The position numbers and the translations under genes are program-made. Source: Verrucomicrobiota bacterium (GTDB lineage Bacteria; Verrucomicrobiota; Verrucomicrobiia; Opitutales; Oceanipulchritudinaceae). From it: DNA of 19,273 nt. Location: positions 1-19,273 of the forward strand of contig JAAAOD010000220.1 of NCBI GenBank assembly GCA_009908535.1. The letters run 5' to 3'. Below the pieces are notes generated by a model. The model did not search any database. It saw only the letters and a program-made list of their open reading frames with translations, and was not told the DNA's origin. Below are positions 7,504 through 14,500 of the stretch, one piece after another. Numbering within the stretch: position 1 is the stretch's first letter; every line of letters begins with the position of its first letter.

Positions 7504-8348
7504 GCCCCGCCCTCCGCGCGCAGGGTGCTCGTTTCCCGGCGAATGGCCTCGCATAGCTCTTTCGCCGCCCGGCCGGCCGCTTCGGCAAAGTCGCTTCCGG
7601 CGGAGGCGTAGAGGAGGCCCCGACTGCTGTTGATGAGGAGTCCCCATCCCTCGCGGTCGAGGCCGGCGGCGAGGGTGGCGGCGAGGTCGCCGCCCTGGGC
7701 GCCGATCCCGGGAACCAGCAGGGGCAGTTCCGGGGCCGCCTCGCGGATCCGACCGATTTCCCCCGGCCAGGTCGCTCCCGCCACGAGGCCCAGGTTGGCG
7801 TTGGTGTTCCATTCCGCCGCGGCCCGGCGGGCCACTTCCAGGAAGAGCGGAGACCCTCCGCGGACCTCGAGGTCCTGCAGGTCTGCCGAGCCTGGATTCG
7901 AGGTCTTGCAGAGGACGAAAACGCCGCGCGCCGGATCCCGCAGAAAAGGTTCGAGGCTGTCCCCGCCAAGGTACGGATTCACCGTGACGGCGTCGGCATC
8001 GTAGATCCGGAAGGCCTCCAAGGCGTACTTTTCCGCCGTGCTGCCGATATCGCCGCGTTTCGCGTCAAGGATGAGAATCCGGTCGGGCGCGACCTCGCGG
8101 AGATACGCCATCGTCCTGCCCAGTTCATCGAGCCGGCCCGCCGCCGCGTAATGGGCGAACTGCGGCTTGTAGGCGGCCGTCCACGGCAGGGTCGCGTCGA
8201 TCACCGCCTTGTTGAAAGTGAAGAAGGGGTCCGGCTTGCCGCGGAGCCCCACCGGCAATTTTCCCTCTGTTGGATCGAGACCGACGCAGAGCATGGAGTC
8301 GGTCGAGGTCCACGCCGAATGGAGGCGCTCCTTGAATTTCGTCTTCAT
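7500..8348 (-). CDS. pyrF: Orotidine 5'-phosphate decarboxylase
   Basis: PyrF catalyses the last step of de novo UMP synthesis, decarboxylating OMP in the cytoplasm. The 282-residue protein is of the longer 'type 2' subfamily. Visible motifs are CVGLDPTEGKLP (21-32), the catalytic LDAKRGDIGSTAEKYA with the Asp-Lys-Asp network (D95, K97, D100), TVNPYLGGDSLEPF, and the phosphate-binding VPGIGAQGGD near the C-terminal third. The start at 8348 (MKTKFKERLH) fits the family. The next gene on this strand starts within its stop codon. It diverges from nadE across about 135 bases; the promoter should lie there, but I see no clear -35/-10 for this strand. Confidence 0.95.
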   Translation of the reverse strand: MKTKFKERLHSAWTSTDSMLCVGLDPTEGKLPVGLRGKPDPFFTFNKAVIDATLPWTAAYKPQFAHYAAAGRLDELGRTMAYLREVAPDRILILDAKRGDIGSTAEKYALEAFRIYDADAVTVNPYLGGDSLEPFLRDPARGVFVLCKTSNPGSADLQDLEVRGGSPLFLEVARRAAAEWNTNANLGLVAGATWPGEIGRIREAAPELPLLVPGIGAQGGDLAATLAAGLDREGWGLLINSSRGLLYASAGSDFAEAAGRAAKELCEAIRRETSTLRAEGGA

Positions 8349-8483
8349 CGGGAACGAAGGCTGGATGGCGGCGTTTCCGGTGGCAAGCCGGCAACACTGG
8401 GGAGCGGCCTACCCTCGCGGACCACCATTAGCTTCCCTGTTTCTATTTGCATTCAGCAATTAGCGATTATGATGCACTCAGCA
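8349..8483. other. Divergent intergenic region between pyrF and nadE
   Basis: A 135-base spacer between two outward-facing genes, with an AT-richer part near nadE (about 8430-8475). On the plus strand a TTGCAT at 8447-8452 and a TATGAT at 8468-8473 are 15 bases apart, a poor but possible sigma-70-like pair. If real, it would start transcription close to the nadE ATG. Confidence 0.3.
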
Positions 8484-10130
8484 ATGAAGGTCGGCCTCGC
8501 CCAAATCAACACCATCGTCGGAGACCTCCCGGGAAACCGGAAAAAAATCCTCACCGCCTACGAAGAACTCGCCGGGGAAGGAGCCGATCTGGTCGTTTTT
8601 CCGGAACTTGCCGTCACTGGGTATCCCCCGCGCGACCTCCTTTTTAAGTCCTCTTTTGTGCCGGATAACCTGAAGTCCCTCGACGTCATTGCCCGGTCCA
8701 CCGGCAAGGTCCCCGCCCTGGTCGGTTTCGTGCAGCCGAATCCCGCCGAGAAGGGACGTCGCTTCTACAACGCCGCGGCCTGGTGCGAACGCGGCAAAAT
8801 CCGCCACGTCGCCCGCAAGTGCCTCCTCCCCACCTACGACGTTTTTGATGAGGACCGATACTTCGAGGCCGCCTCCGAGCCGCTCTGCGTTTCATGGAAG
8901 GGCTGGCGGATCGGGATCACCCTGTGTGAGGACATCTGGACCGGACCGATCATCGATACCAGCCGCTACTACGCGACCGATCCGCTGGCGTCGTTCGAGC
9001 CCTCGGACGTCGACATCGTCGTGAACCTGTCCGCGAGTCCCTGGCATTACGGCAAGGATTCCACCCGCCAGGCGATTGTGCGGAGCGTCGCCCTCCGCGT
9101 CGGCCGGCCCGTCATTTATGTGAATGCCGTCGGGGGGAATGACGAACTTGTCTTTGACGGCCATTCCATGGTCATCAGCGGTGCCGGCGAACTGCTTGCC
9201 GGGCTCCCACCCTTCCGCGAATGCCATTCCGTTTTCGATCTTAATACGGAAGAGCCTGTGGTGGATCCCGCCTTCCAGCGCGATTCCCTTGCCGACATCC
9301 ACGATGCCCTCGTCCTCGGCATCCGCGACTATGCGCACAAAAGCGGCTTCACGAAAGGCCTTGTCGGATTGAGCGGCGGGATTGATTCCGCCCTCACGGT
9401 CGCCCTCGCCACGGAAGCGCTGGGAGCGGAGAACGTCATGGGCGTCAGCCTGCCCTCCTCCATTTCCAGTGGGCACAGCCGCGACGATGCCCGCGCCGTC
9501 GCCGAAAACCTCGGCATCACCTACCACACGCTGCCCATCGAAAAGGTGGTCAACGCCGCCGGGGAATCACTCGAGCCGCTTTTCGCCGGCCTTTCCCCTG
9601 ATGTCACGGAGGAGAATATCCAGGCGCGGTCCCGCGGCCTCCTTCTGATGGCCCTTTCCAACAAGTTCGGCGCCCTTCTTCTCAGCACCGGCAACAAGAG
9701 CGAAATGGCCGTCGGTTACTGCACCCTCTACGGGGACATGGCCGGGGGGCTGTCCGTCCTTTCCGACCTCCCGAAGACACGGGTGTATGCCCTTTCCCAC
9801 TACGTAAACCGGGAGCGGGAACTCATTCCGTGGAACACCATCAACAAGCCGCCCTCGGCCGAATTGCGCCCGGACCAGAAGGACGAGGATTCCCTGCCCC
9901 CCTACCCCGTCCTCGACGCCGTCCTCAAACGCTACATCGAGGAAGGCCAGTCTTCCCGCGAGATCATCGAGGCCGGCTACGACGCCGGGATCGTCCGCGA
10001 GGTCATCCGCAAAGTGGACCTCAACGAATACAAGCGCAAGCAGGCCGCTCCCGGCCTCAAGATCACACCCCTGGCCTTCGGCACGGGACGGCGCATTCCC
10101 ATCGTCCAGCGCTACGTCGGACAGGTCTGA
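8484..10130 (+). CDS. nadE: Glutamine-dependent NAD+ synthetase
   Basis: NadE makes NAD+ from deamido-NAD+ with ATP, taking ammonia from glutamine. The protein (548 residues from MKVGLAQIN) has two domains. The N-terminal nitrilase-type glutaminase shows the full catalytic triad: Glu41 in VVFPELAVTGYPPRD, Lys112 in HVARKCLLPTYDVFDE, and Cys148 in GITLCEDIW. The C-terminal synthetase has the ATP PP-loop GLSGGIDSALT (about 295-305), then NIQARSRG, LSTGNKSEMAVGYCTLYGD and DLPKTRVY. Length and order match two-domain bacterial NadE. Three in-frame ATGs lie at 8469, 8472 and 8484; I chose 8484 because family members begin with the same M-K-hydrophobic strand. It stands alone on the plus strand and converges on the FadL-family gene. 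Confidence 0.95.
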   Translation: MKVGLAQINTIVGDLPGNRKKILTAYEELAGEGADLVVFPELAVTGYPPRDLLFKSSFVPDNLKSLDVIARSTGKVPALVGFVQPNPAEKGRRFYNAAAWCERGKIRHVARKCLLPTYDVFDEDRYFEAASEPLCVSWKGWRIGITLCEDIWTGPIIDTSRYYATDPLASFEPSDVDIVVNLSASPWHYGKDSTRQAIVRSVALRVGRPVIYVNAVGGNDELVFDGHSMVISGAGELLAGLPPFRECHSVFDLNTEEPVVDPAFQRDSLADIHDALVLGIRDYAHKSGFTKGLVGLSGGIDSALTVALATEALGAENVMGVSLPSSISSGHSRDDARAVAENLGITYHTLPIEKVVNAAGESLEPLFAGLSPDVTEENIQARSRGLLLMALSNKFGALLLSTGNKSEMAVGYCTLYGDMAGGLSVLSDLPKTRVYALSHYVNRERELIPWNTINKPPSAELRPDQKDEDSLPPYPVLDAVLKRYIEEGQSSREIIEAGYDAGIVREVIRKVDLNEYKRKQAAPGLKITPLAFGTGRRIPIVQRYVGQV

Positions 10131-10167
10131 GCCGCCGGACCCGTCCGACGAGTCGGACGAGTCGGAC
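10116..10167. repeat. Cluster of GTCGGAC/GTCCGAC inverted and direct repeats between convergent genes
   Basis: GTCGGAC occurs at 10116-10122, 10152-10158 and 10161-10167, and its reverse complement GTCCGAC at 10143-10149. The pair 10143-10158 is a near-perfect palindrome able to fold as a 6-bp stem with a four-base loop on either strand, and 10116-10149 can form an alternative longer-loop hairpin. The cluster spans the nadE stop and touches the stop of the convergent FadL-family gene. A T-rich tail is missing on both sides, so it is not a textbook intrinsic terminator. A transcript-end or barrier role is inference. Confidence 0.55.
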
Positions 10168-11561
10168 TAAAAAGCGGCCGTGAGGCCAAGGCTGAGGATA
10201 TCGACCTTGGCGTCCATGGTGCCGCGGAGCCGTTCTCCGGCGGTGTGGGTGTCGTTGTCGATGACGGGATCGTCGACGATGATCCGCGCGTAGGCGAGGT
10301 CGATGCGGACGGTCTCACTGACGCGCCAGCCGACGCCGGCGGTCACCCAGTAGCGGTCCTCGTCCGGAATCCGCGGCGAGCGGTAGCGATCGGAGGGAAC
10401 GGGGGATTCGTCGTAGACGAGGCCGAAGCGCAGCTGCACCTCGTCATTCATGTCGTAGCTGGTGCCGACACTGAAACGCCAGACATCCTCCCACTTTTCC
10501 GGAATAACGGAATCGGAGGGAACGTCGTTCTCATATTCAATCACAAGTTCATCGAACGTGCTCCACCAGGTGTGAAACACGTCCGCCATGACGGCCCAGT
10601 CCTCGTTGATCCGCTGGTGAATGCTGAGCTGCGCGGTGTCGGGGAGTTCCAGATCCACCTTGCCGCCCTGGTCGACGAAGGTCGGAGCGAAGATGGCCTG
10701 CAGGGCTCCGACGGTGAAATCGGCATTCCCACTGAGGGTCAGATCCACCGAGGACCGGTAATGCGCGCCGACACGCGTCGACTCCGTCGGCTCCCAGAGG
10801 ACCCCGAGATTGAACCCGAACCCGTAGTCGTCCCCTTCAAGGCTGAGGAAGCCGTCGTACTTGGTCGTTCCGAGGTTGGCTTCCACATCCGGTTGAAGGG
10901 CAAGGGTCTGCTCATTCGCCGGCACTGTGCCGTTCTGCAGGCCGCTGAGGAAGGCGAGTCCGAAGTTGATGGCGTTGCTCAGGACCGCGTCCCCGTAGAG
11001 GACACTGACCCCGCCGCCAATGGACAGGGTATCGGAAACCTCATACGCGAGGGCGAGGTTCGTGTTCACGGTGGCGAGGTCCGTTTCCACTGCAACGTAG
11101 CGGCCGACCCAGTCATCATTGTAGCTGGTGGCAAGGCCATAGGGGGTCGAGATGCCGAGGCCGAAAACCATCCGTTCTCCCGCCGGCATGCTGAAGAAGA
11201 GATTCGGAACCACGGCGGTCACATCCGCGGTGTCGTCCGCTCCCTGCGTGGGAACCCCGAGACCGGTCTCCGGATTGTAGGCCGTCAGGGTCCCCTCGTT
11301 GTGGAATTCCGCCTCTGGAAGGATGAAATGCACGCCCGAGGTGGCCTGCATGCCCTCGTAGAGGGTGAGGGATGCCGGATTGAAAAACATCGAGGAATTG
11401 TCCTCGCCCCCGGCGGCGCCGCTCGCGAAGCCGACACCGAGGCCGGAAATACTGTGCTCCTGCAGGGCAAAGCCGGCGCCGCACAGCGGGCCGGCACCCG
11501 CCGCAAGCAGGCCGGTGACAAACAGGGATCGGAGGAAACGGGGTCCGCTCGGTTTCATCAT
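10167..11561 (-). CDS. FadL/TodX (OMPP1) family outer-membrane transport protein
   Basis: A 464-residue outer-membrane beta-barrel of the FadL family, which carries long-chain fatty acids or other hydrophobic compounds across the outer membrane. It has a signal peptide (basic start, hydrophobic residues about 11-29) and then the conserved mature N-terminus GFALQEHSISGLGVGFA, where family members have the plug region. MFFNPASL is another family signature. The rest alternates polar and aromatic strands and ends in LSLGLTAAF with the terminal Phe needed for barrel assembly. Tandem ATGs lie at 11561 and 11558; AAAGGA six bases before the first supports it. It is the only gene on its transcript and converges on nadE. 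The substrate is not predictable. Confidence 0.9.
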   Translation of the reverse strand: MMKPSGPRFLRSLFVTGLLAAGAGPLCGAGFALQEHSISGLGVGFASGAAGGEDNSSMFFNPASLTLYEGMQATSGVHFILPEAEFHNEGTLTAYNPETGLGVPTQGADDTADVTAVVPNLFFSMPAGERMVFGLGISTPYGLATSYNDDWVGRYVAVETDLATVNTNLALAYEVSDTLSIGGGVSVLYGDAVLSNAINFGLAFLSGLQNGTVPANEQTLALQPDVEANLGTTKYDGFLSLEGDDYGFGFNLGVLWEPTESTRVGAHYRSSVDLTLSGNADFTVGALQAIFAPTFVDQGGKVDLELPDTAQLSIHQRINEDWAVMADVFHTWWSTFDELVIEYENDVPSDSVIPEKWEDVWRFSVGTSYDMNDEVQLRFGLVYDESPVPSDRYRSPRIPDEDRYWVTAGVGWRVSETVRIDLAYARIIVDDPVIDNDTHTAGERLRGTMDAKVDILSLGLTAAF

Positions 11562-11701
11562 GGGGAGTCCTTTCTGGTCTGGGATGGTTTGGTTGTTACA
11601 GGAGTGTTTCGCTGGCGCGGAAGCCTCATAAGTTCGGGCGCGATGGCAAGTTTCTTTCCCTCCCGGGGGACTCCTTTTTGCGCGGGAAAACGCGCACGGG
11701 C
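11562..11701. other. Intergenic region between upp and the FadL-family gene
   Basis: A 140-base spacer on a minus-strand read from upp into the FadL-family gene. It contains a perfect hairpin, TGCGCG-loop-CGCGCA at 11679-11696, just after the upp stop. No U-tract follows it in the minus-strand transcript, so factor-independent termination is doubtful. AAAGGA at 11568-11573 is the ribosome binding site of the FadL-family gene. No clear promoter was seen. Confidence 0.45.
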
Positions 11702-12319
11702 TCAGGTTCCGTAGAGCCGGTCGCCGAAATCGCCGAGCCCGGGCCGGATGTAGCGCTTCGGGTCCAGTCCGCGGTCAACGGCGCCCGCGAAGATGCGCAG
11801 GGAAGGGAAGCCCTTTTCCAGCCGCCGAATCCCCTCCGGAGCGGCCACGATGCAGAGGAAGTCCGTCTTTTCCGCACCGGCCGCCTGTACCGCCCGCAGG
11901 GCCTGCTCCGCCGACCCGCCCGTGGCCAGCATGGGGTCGACGACGAGGACGCGGCGTCCGGCAAGGGGCGGGAGCTTGTGGTAATAACGGTGGGCCTCGG
12001 CCGTCTCCTCGTCGCGTTCAAGCCCGACATAACCGACCGCGACGTCGGGAAGGAGACGGGTGACACTGTCCACCATGCCGGCCCCGGCGCGGAGAATGGC
12101 GACCACCGCGACAGGCGTGTCGAGAAAGTCCCCGTCGGTTTCCTCCAGAGGCGTTGCAAACGGATCCTTGCGCGTGCACAGATCCCGTGTCGCGGCGATG
12201 GCAAGGAAGGTGGTGACCTTGTCGCAATGACGGCGGAATTGTTCGGGCGGCGTTTCGCGCCGGCGAAGCTGGTTGATACTGTGGACGGCTACCGGGTGAT
12301 CGAGGATTTCAGGCGGCAT
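11702..12319 (-). CDS. upp: Uracil phosphoribosyltransferase
   Basis: Upp salvages uracil, making UMP from uracil and PRPP. The 205-residue protein matches the usual length. Visible motifs are AILRAGAGMVD in the centre, the PRPP-binding loop VVDPMLATGGSA, and the C-terminal uracil-binding GLGDFGDRLYGT at the very end. The start is MPPEILDHPV at 12319; longer versions of the frame are antiphase to punA. It overlaps the punA stop by 11 bases, so it is the last gene of the deoA-punA-upp salvage set. Uracil released by DeoA from uridine-type nucleosides would be its substrate. Confidence 0.95.
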   Translation of the reverse strand: MPPEILDHPVAVHSINQLRRRETPPEQFRRHCDKVTTFLAIAATRDLCTRKDPFATPLEETDGDFLDTPVAVVAILRAGAGMVDSVTRLLPDVAVGYVGLERDEETAEAHRYYHKLPPLAGRRVLVVDPMLATGGSAEQALRAVQAAGAEKTDFLCIVAAPEGIRRLEKGFPSLRIFAGAVDRGLDPKRYIRPGLGDFGDRLYGT

Positions 12320-13148
12320 GGTCGTGGAGGGTTCGGGAAAGTTCGGGGACCGCCCTTTGCAGTAGCCGCACAATGCGCCCCTTCGCGCTCGCCGCGGTGG
12401 AGGCGACCTCCTCATGGCTGAGCTCGCAGCCCCCGAGTCCGGCGGCGGCATTGGTGATGCAGCTGAGGCCGGCCACCCGCATTCCCGCGTGCCGCGCGAC
12501 AAGGCATTCCGGCACCGTCGACATGCCGACGGCGTCGGCCCCGAGAGAGGCGAAGGCGCGGATTTCCGCCGGCGTCTCGAAGCTGGGTCCGCTCACCGCG
12601 AGGTAGACGCCCTCGGTAAGGCCGACCCGGCGGTCCTCCCCGAGCTGGCGGAGGCGATTCCGCCAGTCGCGGTCCCAGGCGGCGGTCATGTCAGGAAAGC
12701 GCGGGCCGTAGGCGGCCGCGTTCTCGCCGCGGAGGGGGTTCATCCCCATGAGGTTGATGTGATCGCGGATCAGCATGAGGTCGCCCGGTCCCATGTCCTC
12801 GCGGATCCCCCCCGCCGCGTTGGTCAGCAGCACCCCGGCGGTGCCGAGTTTACGGAAAACGCGTAGCGGCATTGCCAGGACTTCCGGCTCGTATCCCTCG
12901 TAGTAGTGAAAACGTCCCTGCATGCAGTACAGCGGGGCACCTTCCAGCCTGCCCCAGAGGAGACGACCGGCGTGTCCATTCACCGTGCTGACGGGAAAGC
13001 CGGGGATCTCCCCGTAGGAGAGCGAACCCTCCTCCTCGAGCAGCTCTTTCGCGGCCTCGCCCCAGCCCGAGCCGAGGACGAGCAGCAACTTCCGTTCCGC
13101 GTGGGCGGGATCGCGCTGCGCGATAAAAGCGGCGGCCTTCTCAATCAT
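12309..13148 (-). CDS. punA: Purine-nucleoside phosphorylase, trimeric (inosine/guanosine) type
   Basis: This enzyme splits inosine, guanosine or their deoxy forms with phosphate into base and (deoxy)ribose 1-phosphate. The 279-residue protein carries the trimeric PNP motifs in order: VLGSGWG (phosphate loop, about 24-30), NGHAGRLLWG (57-66), MQGRFHYYEGY (76-86), LTNAAGG (108-114), SGPSFETPAEIRA, DAVGMSTVPE and SCITNAAAGL followed by SHEE. The Glu in ETPAE, the Asn in ITN and the His in SHEE are the residues that give 6-oxopurine specificity in this class. The start at 13148 (MIEKAAAF) lies inside the deoA stop region (8-base overlap). The frame opens further upstream, but only as antiphase of deoA. 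Confidence 0.93.
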   Translation of the reverse strand: MIEKAAAFIAQRDPAHAERKLLLVLGSGWGEAAKELLEEEGSLSYGEIPGFPVSTVNGHAGRLLWGRLEGAPLYCMQGRFHYYEGYEPEVLAMPLRVFRKLGTAGVLLTNAAGGIREDMGPGDLMLIRDHINLMGMNPLRGENAAAYGPRFPDMTAAWDRDWRNRLRQLGEDRRVGLTEGVYLAVSGPSFETPAEIRAFASLGADAVGMSTVPECLVARHAGMRVAGLSCITNAAAGLGGCELSHEEVASTAASAKGRIVRLLQRAVPELSRTLHDHAA

Positions 13149-14469
13149 CTTCCGTTTCGATCCCGTAAAGTTCAAGGACCCGGGAATTTACCGGCACCTT
13201 TTCCGCGCTCAATGTAATGGCTGCGCGGATACGTTGGCTCCATTCCTCCAGTCGCGCGGTATCGTCAACGTGAAGGCGGGCGAGGACCGATCCCGGTTCC
13301 ACTGTCTCCCCTTCCGCGACAAGCGAGGAGAGGCCGGTCGCCGGATTGACGGGGGCGGCGGCATGCAGCCGTCCCGCCCCGCACTGCAGGACCACACCGG
13401 CGACCTCACGCGCGTCGATCTTCGCAACATGGGCGGGCTTTTCCCCTTCGTAGTGAATATCCAAGACATGCTTGGCCGCCGGAAGAAGGTCCGGATTCTC
13501 GATGACCCGCGCATCGCCTCCCTGCGCCTCCACCATGGCGCGGAAGCATGCGAGGGCGCCGCCGTCGGCGAGGACGGTACGGACGCGTTCCTCCCCCTCG
13601 GCGAGGGAAGGGGCAAGAGAGGTCAGGCGCAGCATCATGGCGACGAGTTTCACGGAGAGCTCGCCGAGATCGGCCGGGCCGCCGCCCCGGAGCACCTCCA
13701 GGGCCTCGCGCACTTCCAGGGCGTTGCCGATACAGCGGCCAAGGGGGGCATCCATGGAACTGAGGAGAGCGGCAGTGCGGCAACCGGCGGCCTCCCCGAG
13801 TCCGACGATCATGCGGGCCAGTTCGCGCCCCTTCGCGAGGTCGGGAAGAAAAGCCCCACGGCCGATCTTGATGTCCATGACGAGGGCGTCGATGTCCTCG
13901 GCGAGCTTTTTGCTCATGATGCTCGAGGCGATGAGGGACAGCTCCTCCACCGTCGCCGTCTCGTCCCGGAGCCCGTAAAGAAGGCGGTCGGCGGGAACGA
14001 GGGCCTCCGTCTGGCCCGCCATCACACAGCCGATATCGGCAAGTTGGGAACGGATGGCGGCAGGAGACATTCCCACGGAAAACCCGGGGATGGCCTCAAG
14101 CTTGTCGAGAGTGCCCCCGGTATGGCCGAGGCCGCGCCCGCTCAGCATCGGAACCTTCAGTCCGCAGGCGGCGGCGGCCGGTGCGAGGATGAGGGAGACC
14201 TTGTCGCCGACTCCACCCGTCGAATGCTTGTCCGCCTTCGGGCCGGGGACCGCGGCGAGCTCGAGCACCTCCCCGGACACCCGCATCGCTTCGGTGAGAG
14301 AGGAGGTTTCCTCCCCGTCGAGCCCGTGCTGGTAAACGGCCATGAGAAGGGCGGCGCACTGGGCGCGCGTCCAGCCGCCGTCCACCGCCCCGTCAACAAA
14401 GGCCCCGATCTCCGCGGAGGAAAGCGTGCCTCCGTCCCGTTTCCGGCGAATGATCTCCTGCGGCGTCAT
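13141..14469 (-). CDS. deoA: Thymidine (pyrimidine-nucleoside) phosphorylase
   Basis: DeoA phosphorolyses thymidine or deoxyuridine, and in related enzymes uridine, to base plus sugar 1-phosphate. The 442-residue length is normal. Motifs include the N-terminal helix QEIIRRKRDGG, the phosphate site DKHSTGGVGDKVSL, the family signature SGRGLGHTGGTLDKLEA, and IMSKKLAEDIDALVMDIKIGRGAF. The residue three before SGRG is Met (VPMLSGRG), as in thymidine phosphorylase; the broader pyrimidine-nucleoside phosphorylases have Lys there. I therefore lean towards thymidine phosphorylase, from recalled family knowledge only. AAGGA six bases before the ATG at 14469 is a good ribosome binding site. Rho ends 31 bases upstream, and punA overlaps downstream. 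Confidence 0.92.
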   Translation of the reverse strand: MTPQEIIRRKRDGGTLSSAEIGAFVDGAVDGGWTRAQCAALLMAVYQHGLDGEETSSLTEAMRVSGEVLELAAVPGPKADKHSTGGVGDKVSLILAPAAAACGLKVPMLSGRGLGHTGGTLDKLEAIPGFSVGMSPAAIRSQLADIGCVMAGQTEALVPADRLLYGLRDETATVEELSLIASSIMSKKLAEDIDALVMDIKIGRGAFLPDLAKGRELARMIVGLGEAAGCRTAALLSSMDAPLGRCIGNALEVREALEVLRGGGPADLGELSVKLVAMMLRLTSLAPSLAEGEERVRTVLADGGALACFRAMVEAQGGDARVIENPDLLPAAKHVLDIHYEGEKPAHVAKIDAREVAGVVLQCGAGRLHAAAPVNPATGLSSLVAEGETVEPGSVLARLHVDDTARLEEWSQRIRAAITLSAEKVPVNSRVLELYGIETEDD

Positions 14470-14475
14470 CTCGGG

Positions 14476-14480
14476 TCCTT
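14476..14480 (-). promoter_or_regulatory. Ribosome binding site of deoA
   Basis: AAGGA on the minus strand, six bases before the deoA ATG at 14469 and within the 31-base rho-deoA spacer. A second purine-rich AAGGAG lies directly upstream (14481-14486). Confidence 0.6.
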
Positions 14481-14500
14481 CTCCTTCCCCCGTTGGGGTC

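Noticed and set aside
11679..11696. Perfect 6-bp GC hairpin after upp as an intrinsic terminator
   Set aside because: The minus-strand transcript continues with A-rich, not U-rich, sequence after the stem; the T-run lies on the wrong side.
10245..11714. A 489-codon plus-strand open frame opposite the FadL-family gene
   Set aside because: The minus strand encodes a full FadL-family protein with signal peptide and terminal Phe; the plus translation is Gly/Val/Asp-rich with no recognisable motif.
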